Positions 5,773-6,557 of a DNA stretch of 6,557 nucleotides are shown here, in pieces. The stretch lies in contig CALGLS010000391.1 of NCBI GenBank assembly GCA_937959375.1, forward strand, positions 1 to 6,557, read 5' to 3'. The DNA is from an uncultured Saprospiraceae bacterium (GTDB lineage Bacteria > Bacteroidota > Bacteroidia > Chitinophagales > Saprospiraceae). The notes under the pieces are model-generated. The model was not told the origin of the DNA. It worked only from the letters and a program-made list of their open reading frames with translations, and searched no databases. The position numbers and the translations under genes are program-made. Position 1 is the first letter of the stretch. Each line of letters opens with the position of its first letter.

Positions 5773-6557
5773 ATGATTTGGCTGGCGTCCTTCCCTCGTT
5801 CAGGAAATACCTTTTTTCGCAATGTCCTATACGAGGTATACGGCATTGAGTCCAGTACGTTTCATAAGGAGACTGCTTATCCAGTTGATGATAATTATGA
5901 TCAGTTTCAAGTTGTAAAAACACATTTACTTCCAAATCAATTAGAACCGAATGACGCTTCTATCAAATCAGTATATTTAGTTAGAGACGGTCGCGATGCA
6001 TTGGTTTCAATTGCTCATCATCGAAAAGATATTATTGATCCTGATTCTGATTTTCAAATAAATTTGCTGGAAGCTATTATCGCCCCAAAAGGAAGTCACT
6101 TTGGTGGTTGGGCTGAGAATGTTCGACAATGGAGTGAACGTGCTGATCTCATTATTCGTTTTGAGGATTTGATTCGTGATCCGATTCGAGAATTAGAAAA
6201 GTTGCGAGGTATTATGGATTTGCCAAGTCCTCAAGCTGACAAATTACCTTCTTTCAAAGATTTAAAATTTGGGACACCGAAGTATGGCTCTGCCAAAAGA
6301 TTTATTTCTGATAAAGAGTTACAAAAAGAACAGGCTGGTAAATTTTTCCGCAAAGGTAAGGTTGGTGGCTGGAAAGAAGAAATGTCAGCAGAACTGCAAC
6401 AACTCTTTTGGGATATCCATGGCGACACGATGCGTCAAATGAATTATGCTCCCCAAGAAATAGATCATACAACAAAAAAAGTACAAAGAAAACCATACAA
6501 AATTCTAATCGAAGCCAACAAACTTTTCATGCCTGGCAATGATGGCATCAAACGCTA
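5773..6557 (+). CDS. Sulfotransferase, apparently fused to a GT4 glycosyltransferase; C-terminus cut by right edge
   Basis: The frame is open from ATG 5773 to the window end, 261 complete codons without a stop. Residues 1-226 form a full Sulfotransfer_1-type domain: PAPS loop SFPRSGNTFFR (6-16), VVKTHL (47-52), 3'-phosphate segment YLVRDGRDALVS (68-79), FGGWAENVRQW (110-120), IIRFEDLIRDP (127-137) and the distal PAPS loop FRKGKVGGWKEEM (192-204). In the last motif the usual Asp before Trp is Gly199. Such domains normally end near residue 228. Here, after a short polar linker (about 229-241), the chain continues YKILIEANKLFMPGNDGIKR, which resembles the first strand and Gly-rich loop of GT4 enzymes and aligns with the start of the left-edge glycosyltransferase. 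A bifunctional protein is therefore likely, though only about 20 residues of the second domain are visible. No in-frame ATG exists upstream before a stop at 5695. Confidence 0.9.
   Translation, partial: MIWLASFPRSGNTFFRNVLYEVYGIESSTFHKETAYPVDDNYDQFQVVKTHLLPNQLEPNDASIKSVYLVRDGRDALVSIAHHRKDIIDPDSDFQINLLEAIIAPKGSHFGGWAENVRQWSERADLIIRFEDLIRDPIRELEKLRGIMDLPSPQADKLPSFKDLKFGTPKYGSAKRFISDKELQKEQAGKFFRKGKVGGWKEEMSAELQQLFWDIHGDTMRQMNYAPQEIDHTTKKVQRKPYKILIEANKLFMPGNDGIKR

Noticed and set aside
1..6557. CRISPR arrays, tRNA or rRNA genes, insertion sequences or phage genes
   Set aside because: No regularly spaced repeats, clover-leaf sequences, transposase motifs or terminal inverted repeats were seen on reading both strands.

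Overview
The window looks like part of a surface-polysaccharide biosynthesis and export locus from an AT-rich bacterium, most likely a Bacteroidota member. Three observations support that guess: most gene starts lack a Shine-Dalgarno sequence and follow A-rich leaders, exact TAnnTTTG boxes (the Bacteroidota -7 promoter motif) occur in an intergenic region, and the gene content is typical of sulfated-glycan loci in marine members of the phylum. No rRNA or other taxonomic marker is present, so the assignment is tentative.

Layout, left to right. (1) On the minus strand, a class I SAM-dependent methyltransferase (759-1508) is followed 24 bp downstream by a GT4-family glycosyltransferase that runs off the left edge (start at 734). 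(2) A 340-bp divergent intergenic region (1509-1848) holds short repeats but no convincing gene. (3) On the plus strand, a three-gene set encodes an ABC-2 polysaccharide export permease (Wzm-like), its ATPase (Wzt-like, short form without a C-terminal glycan-binding domain) and a Sulfotransfer_2-type sulfotransferase. (4) Converging on this set from the minus strand are two paralogous sulfotransferases in tandem, with the stop codon of one directly abutting the start codon of the next. (5) A 163-bp divergent region carries candidate promoter boxes on both strands. (6) On the plus strand, an open gene starts at 5773 and runs off the right edge. It encodes a Sulfotransfer_1-type sulfotransferase whose last visible residues look like the beginning of a GT4 glycosyltransferase, suggesting a bifunctional fusion.

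How the genes may work together (inference): glycosyltransferases build a lipid-linked glycan in the cytoplasm, the methyltransferase and four PAPS-dependent sulfotransferases decorate it, and Wzm/Wzt export it across the inner membrane as a sulfated O-antigen or capsule-like polymer. The points most worth following are the possible sulfotransferase-glycosyltransferase fusion, the Asn in place of the conserved H-loop His in the Wzt ATPase, and four sulfotransferases from at least two families in less than 3 kb.
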